Source of the DNA: JANQHO01 sp965218075
GTDB lineage: Bacteria > Bacteroidota > Bacteroidia > Flavobacteriales > Schleiferiaceae
Reading direction: 5' to 3'
DNA length: 64,000 bases
NCBI GenBank assembly: GCA_965218075.1
Contig: CBDCJZ010000003.1
Coordinates: 2,108,001-2,172,000 of the forward strand
The translations under genes were made by a program, and so were the position numbers. Positions within the stretch are counted from its first letter, which is position 1. Every line of letters begins with the position of its first letter. The notes below the pieces were generated by a model, which saw only the letters and a program-made list of their open reading frames with translations, did not search any database and had not been told where the DNA came from. Shown one piece after another: positions 42,407 through 50,461 of the stretch.

Positions 42407-42481
42407 TGGGCGATACTGGATTCGAACCAATGACCCCCTGCTTGTAAGGCAGGTGCTCTGAACCAGCTGAGCTAATCGCCC
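42407..42481 (-). tRNA. tRNA-Val (TAC)
   Basis: On the minus strand the acceptor is GGGCGAT/ATCGCCC, the D-arm is TTAGCTCAGCTGG, the anticodon stem is CCTGC/GCAGG around CTTACAA (anticodon TAC), and the T-arm is GGTTCGAATCC. No CCA is encoded. It is intact and flanks the recombinase relic. Confidence 0.95.
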
Positions 42482-42503
42482 CGATTGGTAATACGTCCTT
42501 CAA

Positions 42504-42818
42504 AAAGGAGAGAACAAATATACATTAAAATCAGGTTGTGAAAATTCAAAAATGACCTTTTCCGATAAAATGCTTTTAGTCAATAATATATTTCTAGGAA
42601 CACCTGTTTCTACATAGGCTTTTGGTGCATTCCAGTAATTATGTCAATATGAGATCTCAATCAATCTAGTATGGTCATTTTCAAAATATTTTTTGGCTTT
42701 GTTAGCAGAGTATAGATAATGGGATTATGGGTTATGAAATCAGTCGGGATCGCCGGTAGCTATAGCCTGTGTTTCTATCATGCTAAAGTTACCTAGAACT
42801 ATTGAAATCTTTAACGTA
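42504..42818. other. Intergenic gap where atpA/atpG would be expected
   Basis: About 315 bases between tRNA-Val and atpH hold no reading frame that I can recognise and no strong hairpin. In the usual F-ATPase gene order the alpha and gamma subunit genes would follow atpH here. Confidence 0.5.
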
Positions 42819-43358
42819 TCAATTATTCCTAAACTGCTGCTTCAATAAGTTTAACTGATGTGCAACACTTCCGTTGTATTGTTTATCATCTAATCTGATG
42901 ATAATGCCGCCGATTATTGAGGGATCTATTTTTTCCTCAATAATAACGTCTTTCCACATCGTTTGATTAAGCTTTTGTTTTAGTTTTTTGTTTTGTTCTG
43001 CAAAGAGAGGTTTAGCTGTAGTAACCACTGCTCTTTGTATGTCTTTGTATTTGTAGTATAGTTCTTCAAATCCTCGGGCAATACTGGCTAGGTCTCTTTC
43101 CCGATTTTTACGGATGATGATCTGGAGGAAATCAAAGGTCAGTTTTTGAAAAGAATTGGCAAAAAGTTTCTCAAAGATGCCGCTCTTAATATCAGAATTA
43201 ATTATAGGACTCTCAATAAGTAGCCTGAAATCCTTTGATTCTTTAATCACTGCTATAAGGCAATCAATGTCTTTTTTTACCTTTTTCAATTTACCTATTT
43301 CTATGGATAGCTCAAGAAGAGGTTTGGCATATCTTCTATCCAGACGGGTTATCGGCAT
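42819..43358 (-). CDS. atpH: ATP synthase F1 subunit delta
   Basis: The protein has 179 residues, full length. The N-terminal domain starts TRLDRRYAKPLLELSIEIGK. The C-terminal domain carries VIIEEKIDPSIIGGIIIRLD and the ending GSVAHQLNLLKQQF, typical of OSCP/delta. This subunit ties F1 to the b-subunit stalk at the cytoplasmic face of the membrane. It begins one base after the atpF stop, so the two are coupled. The genes normally following it (atpA, atpG) are not in the window. Confidence 0.93.
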   Translation of the reverse strand: MPITRLDRRYAKPLLELSIEIGKLKKVKKDIDCLIAVIKESKDFRLLIESPIINSDIKSGIFEKLFANSFQKLTFDFLQIIIRKNRERDLASIARGFEELYYKYKDIQRAVVTTAKPLFAEQNKKLKQKLNQTMWKDVIIEEKIDPSIIGGIIIRLDDKQYNGSVAHQLNLLKQQFRNN

Positions 43359-43359
43359 T

Positions 43360-43860
43360 CTAGCTGAGCTTGAAATCTTTTAATTGCTCTTGTACCAACT
43401 CTTCTTGTTTATTAGGACTGCTCAGTTCTCGGCACAATACTTTTTCTGCAATCTCAATAGACATTTCAGCTATCTGATTTTTCAGGTCTATAACGGCCGC
43501 TATTTTCTGGCTTTCAATTTCTGCCTTAGCCTGCTCGACCAGCTTGGAACCCTCGGCATGGGCTTTTTCTTTAGCTTCGGAAGTTGTTTTGTCTTTAATA
43601 TCCCGAGCTTCTTTTAAAATAGCATCTCTTTCCCGACGAGCTTTCTTTAGGATTTTTTCATTATCTACCCAAAGCCTTTCCATTTCTTCTCTTGCTTTTT
43701 TTGCAGAGTTTAAAGCTTCTTCAATGGAAGACTTTCTTTTATTTACGACATTTAGTATTGGTTTCCAGGCATATTTCCCCAGTAAAAAAAGGAGTACCAA
43801 AAACAAAAGCATTTGCCAAAAGAACAAACCAATTGAAAACTCATTTATTAGCTTTTCCAA
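43360..43860 (-). CDS. atpF: ATP synthase F0 subunit b
   Basis: The protein has 166 residues. One N-terminal membrane helix (GLFFWQMLLFLVLLFLLGKY) leads into AWKPILNVVNKRKSSIEEAL, followed by a long charged coiled coil (EMERLWVDNEKILKKARRER and following). This is the peripheral stalk. It is 74 bases downstream of atpE. Confidence 0.94.
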   Translation of the reverse strand: MEKLINEFSIGLFFWQMLLFLVLLFLLGKYAWKPILNVVNKRKSSIEEALNSAKKAREEMERLWVDNEKILKKARRERDAILKEARDIKDKTTSEAKEKAHAEGSKLVEQAKAEIESQKIAAVIDLKNQIAEMSIEIAEKVLCRELSSPNKQEELVQEQLKDFKLS

Positions 43861-43934
43861 AACTATCCTTTTTAGTGGTTACATTAAAATCAGGTGGTTA
43901 TATGCCAATCACTAAAACTGCTGACAAAAAATTA

Positions 43935-44126
43935 TTAAACTGCAAACAAAGCAGCAAATCCAATACCTTCAATAAGGGCAGCTGCGATAAGCATAGCTGT
44001 TTGGATCTTGTTGGTTGCTTCGGGTTGACGGGCAATAGCATCCATGGCTGAACCACCAATTCTACCAATGCCAATACCTGCTCCGATAACAACTAGTCCT
44101 GCACCTACAATAGCTGGAATTTCCAT
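43935..44126 (-). CDS. atpE: ATP synthase F0 subunit c
   Basis: The protein has 63 residues with two membrane helices: IVGAGLVVIGAGIGIGRIGG and AMLIAAALIEGIGFAALFAV, joined by the polar loop ARQPEATNK. The Glu in LIEGIGF is the ion-carrying residue, and no sodium-type motif is evident. It is the first atp gene here. No atpB (subunit a) precedes it as it would in a standard operon. Confidence 0.94.
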   Translation of the reverse strand: MEIPAIVGAGLVVIGAGIGIGRIGGSAMDAIARQPEATNKIQTAMLIAAALIEGIGFAALFAV

Positions 44127-44514
44127 AGTATATAAAATTAATCGTTAATAAAAATTTCTATTCATGACTAGTTGAGAAGTATAATATATCTGTAACTAGC
44201 TGTGAATCAACGAAATGGAGATACATAAAATCAATCTCTTTTCAAAATGCAAATTTAGAGAAATTTCACGTCTGTTTTATGAATATCTAACGACTATCCA
44301 AATAAGTAAATTTAATCAATAATAAAACGGAAAGGATAACCACCTATCAAAAGAATGGAAGATTTCCGGAGATATACCAAAATCGGATATTAAGTTTAGA
44401 GGGATAAAACCAGATTTTTATTACATCTGAAAGAAACGGAGCTTCAATAACAATAACCCTAACACCGTTGAAAAACTTTAGAAATACCCCCCTAAACTAG
44501 CCATGACTCTTACT
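44127..44514. other. Intergenic region upstream of atpE
   Basis: About 390 bases contain no gene. On the minus strand TAAATTTG (44259-44252) could be a minus-7 promoter element for atpE, but no TTG is found at the usual distance. There is no trace of atpB, which normally precedes atpE. Confidence 0.4.
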
Positions 44515-45492
44515 TTAAGTTGTTTCATCAACATCGAATTTACCCAAGCTTTCCCCCCATACTTCTTTTTCTTTTTTACTCCATAGTTCGGGATAAAACA
44601 TACGCTTCTGAAAGCGGGGAGGTAGATACTCCTGCCAGTTGGTTCCCCCAGTAGAAAGTATGTCATGTGGGTGTTGTGCAAGATAGGCTACTGAAGTACG
44701 ATAATGTTGCAGAGACCAATTGACATTAACATTTAGATCAAAAGAACGGTAAACTTCTATTAAGTTTTTATCACTTTTTTCTTCTTCTGTAAGACTCTGA
44801 TATATCTGCCATAGATTGCCTTCCTGAGATTTTTTGGCCAAGCGAATAAGATTTTCGGTATATTTTTCTTCAAATTGTTTAAGGGTAAGTGTTTTATCCC
44901 CGCTGTCAGCCAGTGTTGCTCCCTTCTTCCAATAGATATATGGATACATTTCTTCAATGCTAGCCTTTTTGTTTCGTAAGTATTCTCTTGTTTCTCTGTT
45001 CACCAAGTTGATGAAATCAGTAGCACTTATTTCGATCATGCGGTATTGAACACTTTGAAACCCACTAGCCGGGACTAACGACATTCTGAACTTGAGAAAT
45101 TGCTCTCTATCCATGCCCTTTTCCATCACGCCAAAAGAATGAGTTAAAGCGATGAAATATCGGTTGAGACGTTGCATTTCTATCTTTAGAATATCTGCCG
45201 TTAACTCTTTCCTGTTTTTCAATTCTTCTATCTGCTTAATCTTGTGTAGGGAGAGTTTGAAATAAAGTTCTGTAATCTGGTGATACATGATAAATATCTC
45301 CTCATCGGGTATATTGGTACGAGGCGTTTGTAGACTAAGTAATGTATCTAAGTGTATATAATCCCAGTAAGTAGTATAATCGGCATATAAAAGGCCGTCC
45401 AGATAGGCCAGTAGATCCTGTCCGCTGGAATAGTACTTTTTAGCCAACATATCTATTCTTTCCTTCAACTCGGAAGTAATATCTACTCTCAT
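44515..45492 (-). CDS. Tryptophan 2,3-dioxygenase family protein
   Basis: The family opens the indole ring of tryptophan with O2, giving N-formylkynurenine, using haem. The 325-residue protein has the substrate and haem segment MYHQITELYFKLSLHKIKQI, SFGVMEKGMDREQFLKFRMS, VPASGFQSVQYRMIEI, VNVNWSLQHYRTSVAYLAQH and STGGTNWQEYLPPRFQKRMF. The STGGTNWxxYLPPxFQxRxF ending marks the variant common in Cytophagales. It lies 35 bases downstream of the DUF3108 gene. Together with kmo and kynU at the right end of the window it indicates kynurenine metabolism. Confidence 0.92.
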   Translation of the reverse strand: MRVDITSELKERIDMLAKKYYSSGQDLLAYLDGLLYADYTTYWDYIHLDTLLSLQTPRTNIPDEEIFIMYHQITELYFKLSLHKIKQIEELKNRKELTADILKIEMQRLNRYFIALTHSFGVMEKGMDREQFLKFRMSLVPASGFQSVQYRMIEISATDFINLVNRETREYLRNKKASIEEMYPYIYWKKGATLADSGDKTLTLKQFEEKYTENLIRLAKKSQEGNLWQIYQSLTEEEKSDKNLIEVYRSFDLNVNVNWSLQHYRTSVAYLAQHPHDILSTGGTNWQEYLPPRFQKRMFYPELWSKKEKEVWGESLGKFDVDETT

Positions 45493-45527
45493 AACTTTAA
45501 ATTCATGCTCAAAATTATCAAAATCTA

Positions 45528-46328
45528 TTACTGGAATTTTATAGGATGTGCACTATTGAGGTATTCCACTAAATCCAATTTAATGCTACCGATAATTAAA
45601 TCTGTTTTTAAACGTATTGGAATCTTATTAGCATCATCAGTAACCCATAAGGTCATAGTTTCCTTGTCTTTAAAAACTCGACCTTCCTGAACAACAGGGC
45701 GTAATTTCTCGCATTTTACTTTGCCAAAATTTGTATGGACCCATTCCGTGCCCAGATATTTCAATTTACAGTAAAATATTTCATAATCCAAGAACATCTC
45801 TATAGGAGTTTCATCGCCAGGCTGCATCTTCTCTATGGGGAGGATACGGGTATAATAAAAGGTGCTAAAAATATCTTGCACGTTATTGGGAATTTCAAAT
45901 GTACCCTTCTGGGGGGCCTTAAGATCGTGAACTCTATTATTGTAGTGATCAAAGATCAAATGCCTTTGTATTATGTACCCCCCCTCATTTATGTCTCTTA
46001 TAAATTCCCAAGGAATCATAGCTCTACTATCCATCCATGTTTCGTATCGATCACGGGTTTTAAAAAACCACTCAAATATTCCAACACTTCTACCAGTACC
46101 GATCATATGATAAGCAGAACGACCATTTTTAGTTATTATATCTGAAACTTTAAGCTCTGCAATACCGGCATTGATAATGCCGTAGTGAATACGATATTTT
46201 AAATACTCCCCTTTTACAAAGGCATTGTTAGTTATTTCTCGAAAAGGCGTTACAGTGGAAAATTCTCCTTGAGATGTAGAAAATCCTATTGGTAAAGCCA
46301 CCAGAAGAGAAACAAAGACGTGTTTCAT
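45528..46328 (-). CDS. DUF3108 periplasmic protein
   Basis: The protein has about 266 residues from the ATG at 46328, with signal peptide FVSLLVALPIGFSTSQ; an ATG at 46358 would add ten residues. The DUF3108 pattern is clear: FVKGEYLKYRIHYGIINAGI, RSAYHMIGTGRSVGIFEWFF, RDRYETWMD, HLIFDHYNNRV, VQDIFSTFYYTRILP, GKVKCEKLRPVVQEGRVF and WVTDDANKIPIRLKTDLIIG. The fold is a lipid-binding-like barrel; the molecular role is unknown. It is upstream of the tryptophan dioxygenase in the same direction. Confidence 0.88.
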   Translation of the reverse strand: MKHVFVSLLVALPIGFSTSQGEFSTVTPFREITNNAFVKGEYLKYRIHYGIINAGIAELKVSDIITKNGRSAYHMIGTGRSVGIFEWFFKTRDRYETWMDSRAMIPWEFIRDINEGGYIIQRHLIFDHYNNRVHDLKAPQKGTFEIPNNVQDIFSTFYYTRILPIEKMQPGDETPIEMFLDYEIFYCKLKYLGTEWVHTNFGKVKCEKLRPVVQEGRVFKDKETMTLWVTDDANKIPIRLKTDLIIGSIKLDLVEYLNSAHPIKFQ

Positions 46329-46542
46329 AAAGGATATGATTTTAGCCTCGAAAAACACCAGTCAAATATCCAAAGTTAAAGCTATCCAAAAAACCAAGGA
46401 AAGGGCTCTTTGTATAGCATTATATGTAGTCATCAATGTTCTCTCCATTCTAGCAGGGTAGCAAATCTATATTGAAACATCGATCGATTCCCCCTAAGAG
46501 TAGGGAAAGTTATAAGCCATATCATAGGGTTGAAATGTGAAC

Positions 46543-47430
46543 TCATTGATCTTTACTAAATTTAAAGAGAAACTCTTTCTCATCTTTAGAAAGACCATCA
46601 TATCCCGAATGGCTTATTTTATCGAGGATTTTATCAACTCTTTGTTGATTATATGCTTTGTTTTCGCGATAAGTTATATTGCTTTGGGCACTAGTGTAAA
46701 CTTTCTTTATCTTAGGCTTGGGCTTAAACCAATTGGCTAGGTTATCCGTAAACTGGCTGAAGCCTTTCGTAAGGTCTTTTCCCGATCTCAATTGTTTTAT
46801 AAAGAGATAACCGAATAGCGCTCCTCCTATATGAGCGATATGTCCGCCGGCGTTATTACCATTCCCTAGATAAATCAGATCTGTAAGTAGAAAGAAAACA
46901 GCTATAATCCAAAGCTTTACATTCAACACAAAGAATAGTCTAACTGGAAAATGGGGAATATGAGCAGCAATAGCTATTACAATAGCCATTATCCCGGCAG
47001 AGGCTCCTCGATTGTTAGAAATACTTACTGATTCAGAAAAAATCGGAAATATATTGTAAGAGATCACATATAGCATCCCTCCGATAAGCCCTCCCAAAAT
47101 ATAAATGCTGAGCAGTTTCCTTCCTCCCAGATGTTCTATAAATAAACATCCTGCAAAATGGAGGTATAAAAGATTGAAGAGAATATGCACAAAACCTTGA
47201 TGTAGAAACATATAAGTGAAAAGTGTCCAAGGACGGGTGATCAGTTTTGGCAGACTGCCGGGAAGAGCAGTCCATTCTATGAATACGCTTGCTATGTTGA
47301 ACTGAAATAGGTAGGAAATGATACGTAAAATGACGTAAAGCAAATAGACACCCAAATTTATGAGTATCAAACGAGTAAGCGTATCTCCCTCTTGAAAAGA
47401 CTGTTTTATTTCCTCGCGAATACTATGCAT
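46543..47430 (-). CDS. Rhomboid intramembrane serine protease (second of a pair)
   Basis: The protein has 295 residues and six or more membrane helices. Visible rhomboid features are RPWTLFTYMFLHQGFVHILF (WR-like loop and HxxxN-type region), the nucleophile Ser in NRGASAGIMAIVIAIAAH and the catalytic His in AGGHIAHIGGALFGYLFIKQ. A soluble C-terminal tail with KVDKILDKISHSGYDGLSKDE-like spacing (QQRVDKILDKISHSGYDGLS) corresponds to DUF6576. It cleaves membrane proteins within the bilayer; substrates are unknown. The start overlaps the stop of the first rhomboid (TAATG). Confidence 0.93.
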   Translation of the reverse strand: MHSIREEIKQSFQEGDTLTRLILINLGVYLLYVILRIISYLFQFNIASVFIEWTALPGSLPKLITRPWTLFTYMFLHQGFVHILFNLLYLHFAGCLFIEHLGGRKLLSIYILGGLIGGMLYVISYNIFPIFSESVSISNNRGASAGIMAIVIAIAAHIPHFPVRLFFVLNVKLWIIAVFFLLTDLIYLGNGNNAGGHIAHIGGALFGYLFIKQLRSGKDLTKGFSQFTDNLANWFKPKPKIKKVYTSAQSNITYRENKAYNQQRVDKILDKISHSGYDGLSKDEKEFLFKFSKDQ

Positions 47431-48200
47431 TAATGATAGATAGAAGAATCATTGTTACGCCAGTATTTAATTAACAAATATCCAAAAAGCATCCCCCCCA
47501 GATGAGCAAAATGAGCAATATTGCCGTCGCGGTCATGAGCTATTCCATTGTATAATTCCAGAACTCCGTAAATTATTACAAAGTATTTGGCTTTGATAGG
47601 AAGCAAAAAATAGATATAGATGGGTTGGTTGGGAAACATCATTCCGAAAGCTAGTAACACGCCAAACACTGCTCCAGATGCTCCTACCGTGGGAGTATCA
47701 TACTTCCAAAGATAGCGTTCCAGAGTACGGGAATAACGGTTTGGGGGAATGTTACCGTCCTCGACATATGATTGTAATTCAGGTGCAAAATAATTCATCT
47801 GCAATAATTCATTTTTAAGGTTCATGGTCTCCCAGTAGGTTACACCGGTATGAACCAAGGCGGCACCCAAACCGGTAATGAGATAAAATATTAGAAATTT
47901 ACGGGGACCCCACACGTTTTCCAATGAATAACCAAACATCCAAAGAGCAAACATATTTAGGAATATATGCCCGAAATTACCGTGCATAAATAGGTGTGTT
48001 ATAATCTGATAGGGCTCAAAATTTTTTGAACCTGGTAAATAAAGCCCCAACAACTTGACTAGATCCAAATAGACATTCAAGTTTCTCATGTCTTCCTGCC
48101 TCAAAACAATAGTTGCCAAAAAGAATAAGCCATTAATAATTAAAAGGTTTTTAATTACTTCTGGTAAAAGATTAAATCGTACAGGTCTTTGATACATCAA
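47430..48200 (-). CDS. Rhomboid intramembrane serine protease (first of a pair)
   Basis: The protein has 256 residues. Rhomboid features are PYQIITHLFMHGNFGHIFLN (HGxxxHxxxN), LWMFGYSLENVWGPRKFLIF, the active Ser in PTVGASGAVFGVLLAFGM and the catalytic His in GNIAHFAHLGGMLFGYLLIK. Its ATG overlaps the mutL stop (TGATG) and its stop overlaps the next rhomboid, so mutL and both proteases form one translationally coupled unit. That order is common in Cytophagales. Confidence 0.94.
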   Translation of the reverse strand: MMYQRPVRFNLLPEVIKNLLIINGLFFLATIVLRQEDMRNLNVYLDLVKLLGLYLPGSKNFEPYQIITHLFMHGNFGHIFLNMFALWMFGYSLENVWGPRKFLIFYLITGLGAALVHTGVTYWETMNLKNELLQMNYFAPELQSYVEDGNIPPNRYSRTLERYLWKYDTPTVGASGAVFGVLLAFGMMFPNQPIYIYFLLPIKAKYFVIIYGVLELYNGIAHDRDGNIAHFAHLGGMLFGYLLIKYWRNNDSSIYH

Positions 48201-50020
48201 TTAAAGGATTTATCTAAGTCTTCCGGCTTGAGATTGATAATAATGGGTTTGCCATCGAGACTAATATAAGGTGACTTAGTGGCAAAAAGCTCATCCATCA
48301 AGTTTCTCATTTCTTCCTGATTCATATAAGTTCCGGGCTTTATAGCTGAGACTTTGGCCAGGGCACTTGCTATTATTTTATAATGCTCATCCTGACCGTT
48401 GTCGGCGAAATCTTTTTCTTTCTCGGCCAGGGTCTGCAATGCATTCTCCAGTTCGCTAGTTTGCAGGTAAAGGGGAATGCCGTTTACCACCACTTCATTT
48501 TTACCAAACTGACTAATATCAAAGCCTAATTCTCGTAAAGCTGGCATCAGGTTTTGCAGCAGTTGAAAGTCCGAGGCGGTAAAAGTAATATTTTGTGGAA
48601 AGAGTAACTGTTGGCTCGGGATATTTCCGCTTTGAATGGGGGTATAAAATTTATCGAAAAGTATACGCTCATGTGCTCTCTGCTGACTGACCATAATCAT
48701 TCCGTTACCGTGATTGGTCAGGATGTATTTTCTACCTACTTGAATGTAATTCTTGGTAATATCTTGTTGGGTTTCTATTTCAACGCTTTGCTGAGCTTGG
48801 TCTTCAACTTCAATTTCGGGTACTGAGCGCCATACACTTTCCCAATCCTGAGTAGGGCTTATATCAGAAGCTTTACCCGAAAAGCTAGAACTTCTTTCTT
48901 CTTTAGGTTTATCGTCAAAGGGGCTAAAAGTAGGATCAATGGCAATTGCTGGAGGTTTTACTTCTATATTTCTAGATGAAGTGGGCATAATAAATCCCTG
49001 ATCAGTATCGAAATCTAATGATGGAGCAATATTAAACTGACCTAGCGAATGTTTTACTGCCGTTCGGATGATAATATAAATGGCTTTTTCATCTTCAAAC
49101 TTAATTTCAGTTTTAGTGGGGTGAATATTTACGTCAATCTTAGTGGCATCAAGTTGAAGGTAAAGAAAATAAGTGGGGTAGGCACCTTCGCTGATCAGAT
49201 CCTCAAAGGCATTGCAAACGGATTTATGGAGATAGGCATTTTTGATAAACCGATTATTGGTAAAGAAGAATTGCTCTCCTCTGGTTCTTTTGGCAAATTC
49301 AGGTTTACCAATAAAACCTTTTATCTCCAGGATAGGAGTTTTTTCTTCTACCGGAACGAGTTTTTCATTAAACTTTCTTCCAAAAACATTAACAATTCTT
49401 TGGCGCAATTGAGCCTTGGATAAATCAAAGAGTTCACTGTTGTTGTGTATCAATGAAAAGTGAATATTCGGATGGGCTAAGGCCACTCTTTCAAATTCAT
49501 CAATGACATGGCGTAACTCTACATTGTTGGATTTTAGAAAGTTTCTCCTAGCTGGGATATTATAAAAGAGATTTTTAACTTCTATTTGGGTGCCTTTTGG
49601 GATATTGCAAAACTCTTGTGACATCACTTTACTACCTTCTATCCGAATATAGCTTCCTAAATCCTCATCTTTCTTTCTAGTCTTCAACTCTATTTGGGCT
49701 ACCGCTGCAATAGAAGCCAGCGCTTCACCTCTGAAGCCTTTGGTATGAATGGCAAAAATATCCTCCGCGGTTTTGATTTTAGAAGTAGCATGGCGCTCAA
49801 AAGCCATACGGGCATCTGTTTCGCTCATGCCGATGCCATTGTCTACTACTTTGATCAGACTTTTACCAGAGTCTTTGAGGATTAGCTGAATGGAATCGGC
49901 CCCGGCGTCAATGCTGTTTTCCATTAACTCCTTAACAGCAGAAGCCGGGCGTTGTACCACTTCACCCGCTGCAATCTGATTGGCTACATTGTCGAGTAAA
50001 AGATGAATTATATCAGCCAT
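48197..50020 (-). CDS. mutL: DNA mismatch repair protein MutL
   Basis: The protein has 607 residues. The N-terminal GHKL ATPase has IAAGEVVQRPASAVKELMEN, SIDAGADS, VVDNGIGMSETDARMAFERH, ATSKI, TKGFRGEALASIAAVAQ and NIHPTKTEIKFED. The C-terminal dimerisation domain is complete. At the endonuclease site DQHAxxExxxxE found in many MutLs this protein reads SQQRAHERILFD, lacking the first Asp and the last Glu. The C-terminal Cys-Pro-His motif is replaced by KSPYISLDGKPIIINL. MutL couples MutS recognition to strand removal. Confidence 0.96.
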   Translation of the reverse strand: MADIIHLLLDNVANQIAAGEVVQRPASAVKELMENSIDAGADSIQLILKDSGKSLIKVVDNGIGMSETDARMAFERHATSKIKTAEDIFAIHTKGFRGEALASIAAVAQIELKTRKKDEDLGSYIRIEGSKVMSQEFCNIPKGTQIEVKNLFYNIPARRNFLKSNNVELRHVIDEFERVALAHPNIHFSLIHNNSELFDLSKAQLRQRIVNVFGRKFNEKLVPVEEKTPILEIKGFIGKPEFAKRTRGEQFFFTNNRFIKNAYLHKSVCNAFEDLISEGAYPTYFLYLQLDATKIDVNIHPTKTEIKFEDEKAIYIIIRTAVKHSLGQFNIAPSLDFDTDQGFIMPTSSRNIEVKPPAIAIDPTFSPFDDKPKEERSSSFSGKASDISPTQDWESVWRSVPEIEVEDQAQQSVEIETQQDITKNYIQVGRKYILTNHGNGMIMVSQQRAHERILFDKFYTPIQSGNIPSQQLLFPQNITFTASDFQLLQNLMPALRELGFDISQFGKNEVVVNGIPLYLQTSELENALQTLAEKEKDFADNGQDEHYKIIASALAKVSAIKPGTYMNQEEMRNLMDELFATKSPYISLDGKPIIINLKPEDLDKSFN

Positions 50021-50023
50021 TAA

Positions 50024-50305
50024 TTACGTTATGATTAGATAAGTTAATAGAACTAAAACTATTATCATTCCCAAAAGCCTATTGGTAGAGGTTTTTACAC
50101 CTGTTCTATGCATATTGCTCCACTCGGAACTCATCTCATTCCTCAAGCTCATGCAATCATGCGGTTTAGTATCCTCTGTATTGCTATATTTCTGTTTTAG
50201 CTTTTCGATCCTTTCTTTTCTCTCATTATAAAAACGGGGCTGAAATTCGAAAGTCTTTGCCTTGGGCTGTTTGAAAATAGTGGGTAGCTTAGGTGCATTC
50301 ATCAC
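50024..50305 (-). CDS. Small tail-anchored membrane protein
   Basis: The protein has 93 residues. The charged N-terminal half (KTFEFQPRFYNERKERIEKL) is followed by a single C-terminal membrane helix (LLGMIIVLVLLTYLIIT), so it is probably tail-anchored. Similar small proteins stand before mutL in relatives, but no function is known. Its stop is three bases before the mutL start, so it heads the mutL-rhomboid transcript. Confidence 0.75.
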   Translation of the reverse strand: MMNAPKLPTIFKQPKAKTFEFQPRFYNERKERIEKLKQKYSNTEDTKPHDCMSLRNEMSSEWSNMHRTGVKTSTNRLLGMIIVLVLLTYLIIT

Positions 50306-50461
50306 TGTTTTAATTTTTACAAAGTTATTTTAATAGGGACTTATATGTGGTAAAATTATCTTACAAGATGCCTCTGATGTTAAACCAAATGTTGTGGAAT
50401 AATAATTGAGAGGATAGATAAATAAGGAATAACTTATTTTCTTTAAATTGGCTTTGGCTTT

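Noticed and set aside
42255..42503. 82-codon minus-strand frame
   Set aside because: It runs straight through tRNA-Val; the repeated-looking protein text is a known artefact of translated tRNA.
43544..44051. Plus-strand frames of about 120 codons opposite atpE/atpF
   Set aside because: They are mirror frames of the coiled-coil and membrane genes on the other strand.
45735..46145. 136-codon plus-strand frame
   Set aside because: It is antisense to the DUF3108 gene, which has a signal peptide and family motifs.
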